Positions 16,365-25,085 of a stretch of 63,885 nucleotides of DNA are shown in pieces. The notes under the pieces were generated by a model. The model was not told the DNA's origin and made no database searches. It saw only the letters and a program-made list of their open reading frames with translations. The stretch lies in assembly GCA_023453025.1 (NCBI GenBank), contig JAEXUD010000055.1, positions 1 to 63,885 of the forward strand, written 5' to 3'. This DNA comes from Bacillota bacterium. GTDB taxonomy: Bacteria > Bacillota > Clostridia > Tissierellales > Sedimentibacteraceae. Position 1 is the first letter of the stretch. Every line of letters begins with the position of its first letter. Both the position numbers and the translations under genes were made by a program.

Positions 16365-17039
16365 ATGCTTGATAAAAGATTAGTAATTATTATTGGTCAC
16401 TACGGCAGCGGCAAGTCTGAGTTTTCGGTAAATTATGCGGTGAAAATGAAGGAACAGTTTGAAAATGTAAGCATTGCCGACCTGGATATAGTAAATCCTT
16501 ATTTCAGATCACGAGAAAAAAGGGATTTCTTTGAAAAAATGGGAATAAAATTATTTGATTCAAGCATCAGGAACACCGCAATAGATTTGCCGGCACTTCC
16601 GGCTCAAATGATGGGCGTTATTTTAAATCCAAATGAAAAATCTATTATGGATGTAGGCGGAGACCCTGTAGGAGCCAGAGTTCTTGCAAGATATGCAGAA
16701 CAAATAAAAAATGTCGAGTATGAAATGTTCTTTGTTATAAATGGAAACAGGCCTGAAACAAGCACTGTTGAAGGTGCTTTAAAATATTTAAGAATGATTG
16801 AAGCAACATCGAAGTTAAAGATAACAGGATTAATAAACAATACACACATGTTAAAGGATACAACTGTTGATGATGTTGAATTCGGTCACGAACTGACTAA
16901 GAAGGTATCTTGGGAAACAGATATTCCCATCAGATATGAGGCTGTAATGAAAGAAACAGCAAAGAATATAAAAAATCAAGAAATATTAGAAAAGTTGTTC
17001 CCCATAAATCTTTATATGAGGGAAGAATGGATGAGTTAA
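16365..17039 (+). CDS. P-loop NTPase of the VOR/Buk operon (MinD/CobQ-like), function unknown
   Basis: A 224-residue cytosolic ATP-binding protein. The P-loop is GHYGSGKSE (residues 11-19), followed by ADLDIVNPYFRSREKRDFF near 47 and a DVGGDPVGARVLARY segment near 100 where SIMI-class ATPases carry Walker B. It resembles CobQ/MinD-type NTPases but lacks the deviant lysine of MinD (KGG...GKT). Its place between butyrate kinase and the ferredoxin of the oxidoreductase, under the same sigma-54 promoter, implies a role with the enzyme, such as cluster or cofactor insertion or regulation; this is inference. Start chosen at ATG 16365 after GGGAGGG. Confidence 0.8.
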   Translation: MLDKRLVIIIGHYGSGKSEFSVNYAVKMKEQFENVSIADLDIVNPYFRSREKRDFFEKMGIKLFDSSIRNTAIDLPALPAQMMGVILNPNEKSIMDVGGDPVGARVLARYAEQIKNVEYEMFFVINGNRPETSTVEGALKYLRMIEATSKLKITGLINNTHMLKDTTVDDVEFGHELTKKVSWETDIPIRYEAVMKETAKNIKNQEILEKLFPINLYMREEWMS

Positions 17040-17055
17040 GAATGGAGGTATTATA

Positions 17056-17271
17056 ATGGCAAAAGGTAAGGTTACATTTAATGATGATGCATGCAAGGGT
17101 TGCGAATTGTGCATAACAGTATGTCCAGTGAAGATAATTAAATTAAATAAGGAAAAAATCAATGGAAAAGGCTATAGTCCTGCCCATGTAATTGATCAAG
17201 AAAAATGTATTGCCTGCGGAAGCTGTGCAATTATGTGTCCGGATTCAGTAATTACAGTAGAAAGATTATAA
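17056..17271 (+). CDS. 2-oxoacid:ferredoxin oxidoreductase delta subunit (2x[4Fe-4S] ferredoxin)
   Basis: A 71-residue ferredoxin-like subunit with two classic clusters, CKGCELCITVCP near 16 and CIACGSCAIMCP near 52. In four-subunit 2-oxoacid oxidoreductases this polypeptide passes electrons from the thiamine site to soluble ferredoxin. It starts 16 bp after the ATPase gene with GGAGG before the ATG, and is followed by the alpha, beta and gamma subunits in the usual order. Confidence 0.93.
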   Translation: MAKGKVTFNDDACKGCELCITVCPVKIIKLNKEKINGKGYSPAHVIDQEKCIACGSCAIMCPDSVITVERL

Positions 17272-17286
17272 TAGTGGAGGTAGATT

Positions 17287-18348
17287 ATGTCTAAAGTATT
17301 GATGAAAGGTAATGAAGCTGTTGGAGCTGCTGCTATAAAAGCGGGCTGCAAATATTTTTTCGGATATCCGATAACTCCATCAAGTGAAATTCCTGAGTAT
17401 ATGTCAAAAGCATTGCCTGAAGCAGGTGGAGTATTTTTACAGGCAGAAAGTGAAATAGCTGCTATAAATATGGTATACGGTGCAGGAGGAGCAGGAGCAA
17501 GATGTATGACTGCATCTTCAAGCCCGGGAATTTCTTTGAAGCAAGAAGGAATTACTTATGCCGCCGGAGCAGAAATCCCATGTGTCATTGTTAACATGAT
17601 GAGAGGAGGTCCGGGACTTGGAAGCATCCAACCGGGACAGGCAGATTATTTTCAATCAACAAGAGGCGGCGGAAACGGCGATTACAGAACATTGTGCTAT
17701 GCGCCTGCAAGCATTCAGGAAATAGTTGATTATGTAATGTTAGCTTTTGATAAGGCTGATTACTACAGAAATCCGGTACTGATTGCTGCGGACGGTATGA
17801 TAGGTCAAATGATGGAAGCTGTTGAATTTAAAGAACCGGCTCCAATTAATTTGCCTCCGAAGGACTGGGCGACAACAGGTACAGGCGGTAAAAGAAAACC
17901 GGTTGTTGTTAACTCTCTTTATTTAGAAGCAGAAGAGTGCCAGGTTCATAACAGAAACTTAGAAAAGAAATATAAATTAATTGAAGAAAATGAAGTGTTA
18001 TATGAAGCATTTGGATTAGAGGATGCAGAGGTTGTTCTGGTATCATACGGAACTACATCGAGAATAGTAAAAACAGCTATGAAACAAGCCGAAGCAAAAG
18101 GAATAAAAGTAGGTATGATAAGACCGATTACATTGTGGCCTTTCCCATACGACTTGTTTAAAACTATAGGAAATAACGCTAAAGGCATACTTGCAGTTGA
18201 AATGAGTCAGGGTCAGATTACAGATGACGTTAAAATCGGTATTGCCGGAAGATTACCTGTATATTTCAACGGAACTCAAGGCGGTATGGTTCCGACACCG
18301 GCTAATATACTGGCAGATATTGAAAAAATTGCAGGAGGTACAAAATAA
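17287..18348 (+). CDS. vorB: 2-oxoacid:ferredoxin oxidoreductase alpha subunit (VorB-like)
   Basis: A 353-residue alpha subunit carrying the pyrimidine-binding and transketolase-C-like domains. GYPITPSSEIPEYM near 24, TASSSPGISLKQEGITYAAG near 76 and MRGGPGLGSIQPGQADY near 107 are diagnostic of the KorA/VorB class. VOR oxidises 2-oxoisovalerate and other branched 2-oxoacids (from Val, Leu, Ile) to acyl-CoA, CO2 and reduced ferredoxin. The ptb-buk partners upstream support branched-chain substrates, but a 2-oxoglutarate or general 2-oxoacid preference cannot be excluded from sequence. The stop overlaps the next start by one base. Confidence 0.88.
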   Translation: MSKVLMKGNEAVGAAAIKAGCKYFFGYPITPSSEIPEYMSKALPEAGGVFLQAESEIAAINMVYGAGGAGARCMTASSSPGISLKQEGITYAAGAEIPCVIVNMMRGGPGLGSIQPGQADYFQSTRGGGNGDYRTLCYAPASIQEIVDYVMLAFDKADYYRNPVLIAADGMIGQMMEAVEFKEPAPINLPPKDWATTGTGGKRKPVVVNSLYLEAEECQVHNRNLEKKYKLIEENEVLYEAFGLEDAEVVLVSYGTTSRIVKTAMKQAEAKGIKVGMIRPITLWPFPYDLFKTIGNNAKGILAVEMSQGQITDDVKIGIAGRLPVYFNGTQGGMVPTPANILADIEKIAGGTK

Positions 18349-19094
18349 TGACAATGGTATATGAAAAATCAAAGGGCTTAACGGACGTTCCTTTTCATTA
18401 TTGCCCCGGATGCACTCATGGCGTTATTCATAAGTTAGTTGCGGAATCTTTAGTTGAACTGGGTGTTTTAGATGATGCAATCGGTGTTGCTCCTGTCGGA
18501 TGTTCTGTATTATGCTACAAATATTTTAACTGTGATATGCAGGAAGCTGCTCACGGAAGAGCTCCGGCCGTAGCAACAGGTATTAAAAGAGTTCACCCTG
18601 ACAAAGTAGTGTTTTCATATCAAGGCGATGGAGACCTTGCTTCTATAGGAACAGCTGAAATAGTTCATGCTGCTCACAGAGGCGAAAAAATAACTACAAT
18701 ATTCGTTAACAATGCTATATATGGGATGACAGGAGGACAAATGGCTCCAACTACTCTTGTCGGTCAAAAAACAACTACATCTCCGTTAGGAAGAGATGAA
18801 GCTCTCAGCGGAAAACCAATAAGAATGTCAGAATTACTTGCAACAATAGAAGGTGCTAAATTTGTTGAAAGAGTTTCTGTTGATACTCCTGCTAATATCA
18901 GAAAAGCTAAAAAAGCAATAAAAAAAGCATTTGAATGCCAGATAAAAGGCGAAGGCTTTGCAATAGTTGAAGTGTTGTCAACATGTCCGACTAACTGGGG
19001 ACTAACACCGGTAAAAGCAATAGACTGGCTGAGAGAAAATATGATTCCATATTATCCGTTAGGAAATTTCAGAGATTTTGAGGGGGGTAAATAG
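18348..19094 (+). CDS. vorA: 2-oxoacid:ferredoxin oxidoreductase beta subunit (TPP-binding, VorA-like)
   Basis: A 248-residue thiamine-diphosphate-binding subunit. HYCPGCTHGVIHKL near 17 carries the conserved Cys pair, and YQGDGDLASIG near 88 with FVNNAIYGMTGGQMAPTT near 120 forms the TPP/Mg site. It starts in a TAATG overlap with the alpha subunit gene, with GCAGGAGGTAC as ribosome binding site. It completes the catalytic heterodimer with VorB. Confidence 0.9.
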   Translation: MTMVYEKSKGLTDVPFHYCPGCTHGVIHKLVAESLVELGVLDDAIGVAPVGCSVLCYKYFNCDMQEAAHGRAPAVATGIKRVHPDKVVFSYQGDGDLASIGTAEIVHAAHRGEKITTIFVNNAIYGMTGGQMAPTTLVGQKTTTSPLGRDEALSGKPIRMSELLATIEGAKFVERVSVDTPANIRKAKKAIKKAFECQIKGEGFAIVEVLSTCPTNWGLTPVKAIDWLRENMIPYYPLGNFRDFEGGK

Positions 19095-19095
19095 C

Positions 19096-19638
19096 ATGGA
19101 ACAAAAAGTAATAATGGCCGGTTTCGGCGGTCAGGGTATTATGGCTATAGGTAAGCTTTTAGCTTACGCAGGAATGCTTGAAGGAAAACATGTGACATGG
19201 ATGCCTTCTTACGGTCCTGAAATGAGAGGCGGTACAGCAAACTGTGCAGTAGTAGTATCTGATGATGAAGTAGGTTCGCCGCTTATATCTAAGGACGGAA
19301 CGGCTGCAATAGTAATGAACCTGCCCTCTTTAACTAAATTTGAAAAAGAATTGGTTCCCGGCGGAAAGCTTATAATCAACAAATCATTGATAGATGCCGA
19401 ACCAACAAGAAAAGATATTGATGTATATTATGTGTCAGCTAATGAGCTTGCAATGGAATTAGGAAATGCCAAGGTTGCAAACATGGTTATGCTTGGTGCA
19501 TATATTGAATTAACTAAAATAGTTGATTTTGAATCTGTACTCCATGCTTTCTTAAAAGTATTCGGAGAAAACAAAACACATCTTGTTCCTTTAAACAAAG
19601 ATGCTTTGGCAAAAGGTTCTGAAGCAGTAAAAAAATAG
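19096..19638 (+). CDS. vorC: 2-oxoacid:ferredoxin oxidoreductase gamma subunit (VorC-like)
   Basis: A 180-residue gamma subunit, the CoA-linked domain of 2-oxoacid oxidoreductases. The family start AGFGGQGIMAIGKLLAYA is at residue 8, and SYGPEMRGGTANCAVVVS near 38 is characteristic. The ATG at 19096 directly follows the beta-subunit stop, with GAGGGGGGT upstream; an in-frame ATG at 19078 lies inside the previous gene. It is the last gene of the operon, before a hairpin terminator. Confidence 0.92.
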   Translation: MEQKVIMAGFGGQGIMAIGKLLAYAGMLEGKHVTWMPSYGPEMRGGTANCAVVVSDDEVGSPLISKDGTAAIVMNLPSLTKFEKELVPGGKLIINKSLIDAEPTRKDIDVYYVSANELAMELGNAKVANMVMLGAYIELTKIVDFESVLHAFLKVFGENKTHLVPLNKDALAKGSEAVKK

Positions 19639-19655
19639 CAAAATAAATATTTATA

Positions 19656-19702
19656 GGACTGTCTCAAAATATAAAATATATTTCTAAAGACAGTTCTTTT
19701 TT
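19656..19702 (+). terminator. Terminator of the ptb-buk-vor operon
   Basis: GGACTGTCT (19656-19664) pairs with AGACAGTTC (19688-19696), followed by six T. The sequence GG-CTGTCTCAAAATA with its 3' partner is shared with 63761-63816 at the end of the window, so it belongs to a repeated hairpin family. Confidence 0.75.
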
Positions 19703-19862
19703 ATGAAAAAAATAATATTTCAGAAGGCATCGATAAATTAAGTACAGCTGTTTTTTAATGTAACTTAATTAGTTTACATGCATAATATATAGTACAACCT
19801 GACTTGGCTAAATTTTTTTTTAACCTTAGAAGACAAATATAAATAAATATGGAGGCTTTAGT

Positions 19863-20411
19863 ATGTATTATTTTAATGAAAATAATGATGCAAAAAGAAA
19901 TATGTTAAGAAAAGAGTATGATTACGAAGAAAACTATAGTGAATATGAAAAAGAAGACAAAAAAGTTATCTGCCCAACAATTATAAAATGCGGCAATGTG
20001 GGCAGTTCTGTTGTAATACCGGCTGGGTCTACGGCGGTAAACACATTTGCATTAGCTTCCTTAAACTTAAATCTTCATAAATTGTGTAATCCTGTTGCGA
20101 AATTGGAATTCACATCTAATTTTGCAATTGGTGCTTTTGTTGGAACCATAGGTGTTCAGATATTTAAACAATGTGGTGTATTACCTGCAGTGGCAGTTGG
20201 TCCGGTATTTATATTCACTTTGCCTGCTCCTGGAATTACTGCATCAAATCCATTTACGTTCTTTGTTTGTGACGAAGATTTCTGCATAGATAAATGTTGC
20301 ATTTATACAGCTGTTGCAACTCCTGTTGGAACAACTGCAGGTACATTGACTATAAATAATGCAACTATAAGTGCAATTGCTACGTGCGCTCATAATAATT
20401 GTTGCAATTAA
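19863..20411 (+). CDS. DUF4489-family protein, possibly a spore or surface protein
   Basis: A 182-residue protein with an acidic, Tyr/Glu-rich N-terminus (about 1-40) and a DUF4489-like body: IIKCGNVGSSVVIPAGS near 40, KLEFTSNFAIGAFVGTIG near 80, FFVCDEDFCIDKCC near 135 and GTLTINNATISAIAT near 165. The family is found mainly in spore-forming Clostridia, which suggests a coat or surface role (inference). It is Ala/Thr/Val-rich with seven cysteines in the last two thirds and has no signal peptide. Start supported by ATGGAGGCTTTAGT; single-gene unit with its own terminator. Confidence 0.75.
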   Translation: MYYFNENNDAKRNMLRKEYDYEENYSEYEKEDKKVICPTIIKCGNVGSSVVIPAGSTAVNTFALASLNLNLHKLCNPVAKLEFTSNFAIGAFVGTIGVQIFKQCGVLPAVAVGPVFIFTLPAPGITASNPFTFFVCDEDFCIDKCCIYTAVATPVGTTAGTLTINNATISAIATCAHNNCCN

Positions 20412-20424
20412 TCCTTTAAAAAGA

Positions 20425-20454
20425 TAGACTGTCTTGTAAGGCAGTCTTTTTTTA
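20425..20454 (+). terminator. Rho-independent terminator
   Basis: AGACTGTCTTGTAAGGCAGTCT stem-loop followed by seven T, just after the DUF4489 gene. Confidence 0.8.
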
Positions 20455-20545
20455 GTCTTCATTTAATTAAATAAATATGATACAATAAATATTGAATTAC
20501 ATTTTTAGTAAATATTTTATAGTTTCTATTTAGAAAGAGTGTATT

Positions 20546-21634
20546 ATGAAACAAGAAATTTTTAAAATTGCAAATTTAATGGGAATAGATATAATTGGCA
20601 TAACAAATGTTTTAGATTACAGCTATTTGTCGCATTATTTGTATGATAGAGCTGATAAGGGTTTCAACAGTGAATTTGAAGAACAAGATATAGATAAAAG
20701 ATTGGATGCAAGATATATTTTTAATAAATGCAAAAGCATTATTGCAATTGGAGTGCCTTATGCTTTCGAGCATAAAAGTCCTAATGTCAATGAAAAGGGA
20801 ATATTGAGCGTGTCTTCATATGGAGAAGATTATCATAAAAAATTAAATTATATTTTAAAAAATTTAGGCGAAAGAATAAGGAAGCATATTGATTTTGATT
20901 ATAAGATTTGCGTAGATACATCACCTCTGATTGACAGAGAAATATGTAAAAATGCAGGCCTTGGCAACTATGGTAAAAACACTCTTCTTATTAATGAGAA
21001 ATTTGGCTCCTTTATATATCTTGGATATTTGTTGACAGATTTAGAAATAGAATGTGATAAAAGCATGGATAAAGATATTTGCGGGGATTGTGATATTTGC
21101 ATTAAAAGTTGCCCAAATAATGCAATCTTAAAAGAAGGGGGCATAAATGCAAGACGTTGTGTTTCTTATCTTACTCAGACAAAGGAATATATTCCTTTGG
21201 ATTTCAGAAAAAATATGAAGAGTCAAATTTACGGTTGTGATATCTGCCAGATTGTATGCCCTAAAAATAAAGATAATACAGAAAAAACATTAAATATAGA
21301 TTATAGGAGTCTACAAATAGATCTTGAGGAACTGATACAAATGTCAAACAAGGAGTTTGCAAAAAAGTATGGACATCTGTCCGGAAGTTGGAGAGGTAAA
21401 AATATTTGGAAAAGAAATGCGCTTATTGCTATTGGTAATTTGAATCTTTCTTCAATGTTTGATAAAGTGACAAGCGAATTAAATAACCCTTCTGAAATGA
21501 TTAAAATATATGCAGCATGGTGTTTGCTGAAATTAAATAAGACTAATGCATCTGAAATACTGCATAACAATATGAAATTTGAAAATGATACAATTAAAAA
21601 GGAATACATGAAATTAATGGAGGCAGAATTATGA
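20546..21634 (+). CDS. queG: Epoxyqueuosine reductase QueG
   Basis: A 362-residue cobalamin- and iron-sulfur-dependent enzyme that reduces epoxyqueuosine to queuosine in tRNA. The N-terminal B12-binding domain contains VDTSPLIDREICKNAGLGNYGKN-like sequence near 130-150. Two [4Fe-4S] motifs follow, CGDCDICIKSCPNNAI near 180 and CDICQIVCPKN near 231, and the C-terminal 100 residues form HEAT-like repeats that hold the tRNA. The queG stop codon overlaps the next start (ATGA). It heads a small RNA/DNA maintenance operon with ylxP-like and nth genes. Confidence 0.93.
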   Translation: MKQEIFKIANLMGIDIIGITNVLDYSYLSHYLYDRADKGFNSEFEEQDIDKRLDARYIFNKCKSIIAIGVPYAFEHKSPNVNEKGILSVSSYGEDYHKKLNYILKNLGERIRKHIDFDYKICVDTSPLIDREICKNAGLGNYGKNTLLINEKFGSFIYLGYLLTDLEIECDKSMDKDICGDCDICIKSCPNNAILKEGGINARRCVSYLTQTKEYIPLDFRKNMKSQIYGCDICQIVCPKNKDNTEKTLNIDYRSLQIDLEELIQMSNKEFAKKYGHLSGSWRGKNIWKRNALIAIGNLNLSSMFDKVTSELNNPSEMIKIYAAWCLLKLNKTNASEILHNNMKFENDTIKKEYMKLMEAEL

Positions 21635-21912
21635 TAGTCGGATCATGTGAAATAGAAATTATAATATATGACGCTAATTCGTTAAAGGAAAAAAGACATG
21701 TTTTGAAAAGCCTGATTGAGAGAATTAAATCAAGATTTAATGCATCTGTAGCTGAAATTGATTATAATGATTTGTGGAACAGGTCTGTTATCGGGGTGGC
21801 CGTTGTCTCTAACAAAAAGGTATTATGTGAATCTATGATTTTGAAAATTATAGATTTTATTGATAATGATGAAAGAGTTGAAATTATAAATCATTATTTG
21901 GAGGTTAACTAA
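21631..21912 (+). CDS. DUF503 / YlxP-like protein
   Basis: A 93-residue DUF503 protein. The family start (GSCEIEIIIYDANSLKEKRHVLKSL, here beginning at residue 4) and the middle motif DLWNRSVIGVAVVS near 47 are clear. YlxP is usually encoded near infB and rbfA and is suspected to act in ribosome function, but its role is not established. Here it is linked to queG and nth, overlapping both by one to four bases. Confidence 0.88.
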   Translation: MIVGSCEIEIIIYDANSLKEKRHVLKSLIERIKSRFNASVAEIDYNDLWNRSVIGVAVVSNKKVLCESMILKIIDFIDNDERVEIINHYLEVN

Positions 21913-22553
21913 TGACTAAAGCAGAAAAAGTTTATGATTTACTTAAAGAGGATTATCCTGATGCGAAGTGCGGCCTGGATTATAAAACTCCGTTTCAATT
22001 ATTGGTATCTACAATGCTCAGTGCCCAGGCAACAGATAAGAGCGTAAATCTGGTTACTGTCGAGCTTTATAAAGAATATCCGGACCTTGATAGTTTTCTT
22101 ACTTTGACACAAGAAGAAATAGAATTAAAAATTAAAAAAATAGGTTTATATAAAAATAAATCCAAAAATATTTATAAAATGTGCCGAGAGCTGAAGGAAA
22201 GACATAATGGTGAGGTTCCCCAAAATATGGATGAGCTGACGGCATTGTCGGGCGTTGGACGAAAAACAGCTTCGGTGGTACTTGTAGAAGCTTTTAATAT
22301 TCCGGCATTTCCGGTTGATACCCATGTATATAGGCTTACCAGGAGAATCGGACTGGCTAATGGCTCAACAGCGGACAAAGTGTCTGATGAAATGATGAAC
22401 AAGCTGCCTAAATACAAATATCATCTTATGCATCACCTGTTAATTACACATGGAAGAGAAATATGCAGCGCTCAAAACCCTAAATGTGATGCATGCAGTT
22501 TAAAGGATATATGCAGGTATTATAAAGAAAACAAAGGAAAAGTAAATAAATAG
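21912..22553 (+). CDS. nth: Endonuclease III (DNA glycosylase/AP lyase)
   Basis: A 213-residue base-excision repair enzyme removing oxidised pyrimidines. The helix-hairpin-helix LSGVGRKTASVVL near 112 contains the catalytic lysine, and the catalytic aspartate is in PVDTHVYRLTRRIGL near 137. The C-terminal cluster C-x6-C-x2-C-x5-C (CSAQNPKCDACSLKDIC) binds [4Fe-4S]. Length equals the E. coli enzyme. Its start overlaps the upstream stop (TAATG), so it is translated as part of the queG operon. Confidence 0.95.
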   Translation: MTKAEKVYDLLKEDYPDAKCGLDYKTPFQLLVSTMLSAQATDKSVNLVTVELYKEYPDLDSFLTLTQEEIELKIKKIGLYKNKSKNIYKMCRELKERHNGEVPQNMDELTALSGVGRKTASVVLVEAFNIPAFPVDTHVYRLTRRIGLANGSTADKVSDEMMNKLPKYKYHLMHHLLITHGREICSAQNPKCDACSLKDICRYYKENKGKVNK

Positions 22554-22665
22554 TAAACAGCAAGTAATGAAATAGTAAAATATGGTAGTTAATTTGTCTT
22601 TATAATATATTCAATTAATGATATAATTACTTTCGGTTAAAAACAAATGATTACAGGAGACAAAA

Positions 22666-23136
22666 ATGTCAATAAACATAGTTTTATTTGAACCTGAAAT
22701 ACCGCAGAATACAGGCAATATAGCCAGAACCTGCGCAGCAACAGGCTCAAATTTGCATTTAATCAAGCCTCTCGGGTTTTCAGTCAATGACAAATATCTG
22801 AAAAGAGCAGGACTGGATTACTGGAACCTTGTCAATATAACTTATTATGAGAACTTTGATGAATTTAAAGAAACAGTTAAGAATAAAAGTGTTTTCATTT
22901 CAACTACCAAAGAAAGCAGATTTTACACGGATGTGGAATATTCTAAAGACTGCTATATTATTTTTGGAAAAGAAACTGCAGGATTACCTGATTATATACA
23001 TCAAGAATTTATTTCGAACAGAATTAAAATTCCAATGATAAATAATGAACATGCAAGATCATTGAATTTAGCAAATTCTGTGAATATTGTTTTATTTGAA
23101 GCTTTAAGACAAATAGGCTTCCCACAAATGATATAG
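22666..23136 (+). CDS. trmL: tRNA (cytidine(34)-2'-O)-methyltransferase TrmL
   Basis: A 156-residue SPOUT methyltransferase that modifies the wobble ribose of tRNA-Leu. All three SPOUT motifs are visible: PEIPQNTGNIARTCAATG near 10, FGKETAGLP near 103, and NLANSVNIVLFEALRQ near 134. Length is that of the minimal TrmL/YibK class. Preceded by ACAGGAGACAAA; the Na/Pi transporter starts 8 bp after its stop. Confidence 0.94.
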   Translation: MSINIVLFEPEIPQNTGNIARTCAATGSNLHLIKPLGFSVNDKYLKRAGLDYWNLVNITYYENFDEFKETVKNKSVFISTTKESRFYTDVEYSKDCYIIFGKETAGLPDYIHQEFISNRIKIPMINNEHARSLNLANSVNIVLFEALRQIGFPQMI

Positions 23137-23144
23137 GAGGATTT

Positions 23145-24764
23145 ATGGATATTGCTATTAATTTAATAGGCGGACTGGGTTTGTTTCTTTTTGGAATGAG
23201 CTACATGGGGGAAGGACTGCAAAAAACTGCCGGAAGCAAAATGAAGGATATATTGGCGGCACTTACAAAGAACAGACTGATGGGTGTCCTGGTCGGTACA
23301 TTGGTCACAGGGGTAATTCAAAGCAGTAGTGCCACAACAGTAATGGTTGTTGGTTTCGTTAATGCAGGTCTGATGAATTTAAATCAAGCAGTTGGAATAA
23401 TAATGGGAGCTAACATTGGAACAACGGTAACAGCTTTTTTGGTATCATTAAACATTACTCAGATTGCAACATTTATGGTTGGTGTTGGAGTCTTAATTTA
23501 TTTAGCATCCAAAAGGAAAAAAGTAAAAAGTATTGCAGAAGTAATAATAGGCTTTGGTATATTGTTTGTAGGAATGAAATTTATGGGCAATGCAATGAAA
23601 CCATTAGAAACCAGTCCTCATTTTACTGAACTTATAACTAAATTTAATAATCCGTTTCTTGGAATTCTGGTTGGTTTCGTAATAACCGCAATACTTCAAA
23701 GCAGCAGCGCCACAACGGGTTTATTGATTGCTGTTGCAACTACAGGTGTTATAACATTTGATCAGGCTTTTCCGATTGTTTTTGGACAAAACATAGGTAC
23801 ATGCGTTACCGCGATGTTATCAAGCATTGGTGCAAGCAAAACTGCTAAAAGAGCTGCGGTTATACACTTGCTGTTTAATGTAAGCGGTACTTTACTGTTC
23901 ATGTTTTTATTGAGAAAGCCTGTTCAGTGGATGGTTTTTGAATTAGTTCCATCCTATGTTCCCAAGCAAATAGCGGCAGGACATATATTCTTTAACGTTA
24001 TAAATGTGGTGCTTTTATTTCCATTTGCAAGTTTATTGGTAAAAGCCTCTGAATTAATTGTCAGAAAAGATGGAATGGAGGGAGAACATGTTACAAAATA
24101 TATTGATGAAAGAATACTTGTCACGCCATCGATTGCTCTGACTCAAGCGGCAAAAGAGGTGTTGCATTTAGGTAAGTTGGCATATGAACAATTAGATACT
24201 TCAGTTAAAGCATTCCTGGAAAATAATGAAGAGCTGGCATACAAGGTTTTCGATATTGAAAGAAAGGTAAATGAGCTCAGCAAAGATACTTTGGAGTACT
24301 TAATAAAGTTGGATAAAGTTTCACTGACTAATTTTGAAAAAGATAAGCTTGTTGTATTGATGAATTCAATAAATGATATAGAAAGAGTCGGAGACCATGC
24401 AGATAATATTGGTGAACTGGTGTTATATAAAATAGAAAATAAAGCTAATTTTTCAGAACAGGCAGTTGATGAACTTAAAGATATGTTCAAAGATACAATG
24501 GATACATATCAAGCATCTTTGAACGCCTTGAAATCAATAGAAATAAAGGACTGCAACAAAGTAATTGATATTGACAGCAAAATTGATGAAATGTATAAAA
24601 TATTAAGGAAAAATCATATTGAAAGATTGAATACATTTGTTTGTGAACCAAATGCGGGAGTAATATTCCTGGATATTATAGGAAACCTTGAAAGAATAGG
24701 TGACCATTCTTCAAATATAGCAGAATCAATACTTGAAGTTATAAACAAAAAAACAATAGCTTAA
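23145..24764 (+). CDS. Na/Pi cotransporter family protein with PhoU-like domain
   Basis: A 539-residue protein. The first 310 residues contain the two inverted NptA/SLC34-type repeats, each with the QSSSATT signature (near residues 58 and 185), and about eight membrane segments. Residues 330-530 form a cytosolic helical PhoU-like domain with the repeated motif ERVGDHADNIGE and ERIGDHSSNIAES. Such proteins import phosphate with Na+ or export it; direction cannot be told from sequence. Encoded after trmL with AGGAGG before the ATG and followed by a strong terminator. Confidence 0.9.
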   Translation: MDIAINLIGGLGLFLFGMSYMGEGLQKTAGSKMKDILAALTKNRLMGVLVGTLVTGVIQSSSATTVMVVGFVNAGLMNLNQAVGIIMGANIGTTVTAFLVSLNITQIATFMVGVGVLIYLASKRKKVKSIAEVIIGFGILFVGMKFMGNAMKPLETSPHFTELITKFNNPFLGILVGFVITAILQSSSATTGLLIAVATTGVITFDQAFPIVFGQNIGTCVTAMLSSIGASKTAKRAAVIHLLFNVSGTLLFMFLLRKPVQWMVFELVPSYVPKQIAAGHIFFNVINVVLLFPFASLLVKASELIVRKDGMEGEHVTKYIDERILVTPSIALTQAAKEVLHLGKLAYEQLDTSVKAFLENNEELAYKVFDIERKVNELSKDTLEYLIKLDKVSLTNFEKDKLVVLMNSINDIERVGDHADNIGELVLYKIENKANFSEQAVDELKDMFKDTMDTYQASLNALKSIEIKDCNKVIDIDSKIDEMYKILRKNHIERLNTFVCEPNAGVIFLDIIGNLERIGDHSSNIAESILEVINKKTIA

Positions 24765-24765
24765 A

Positions 24766-24799
24766 TAAAAACAGAAAGCATGTGCTTTCTGTTTTTATT
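24766..24799 (+). terminator. Rho-independent terminator
   Basis: AAAAACAGAAAGCA-TG-TGCTTTCTGTTTTT, a 14-bp near-perfect hairpin with flanking A and T runs. The 240 bp after it (24800-25037) are very A/T-rich and hold nothing I recognise. Confidence 0.9.
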
Positions 24800-25037
24800 T
24801 ATTATGATTTACAAACAATACTGAAAGCTGAATGCAGAAAAAGACACAAATATGTATAAGAATAAGAGACAACAAGGAATTAATATGTGTAAAATTAATT
24901 GCTTGATTGTTATATTTGAGACAATACAAAAAAATAATAATACATTTACGTCAATTTTTAATCTCCATAAGGAAAATCCTTTAAAATAAAGCTTTGTATT
25001 GTTTTCACAAAAAATAAAAAAAATTTATAAATATAGC

Positions 25038-25066
25038 TTGATTTATCAAAAATTATTATATATAAT
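25038..25066 (+). promoter_or_regulatory. Sigma-A promoter of the glycine reductase operon
   Basis: TTGATT (25038-25043), 17-bp spacer, TATAAT (25061-25066). Transcription would start near 25073, immediately ahead of the riboswitch. Confidence 0.8.
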
Positions 25067-25085
25067 TAAATAAAGTAAATATTTG

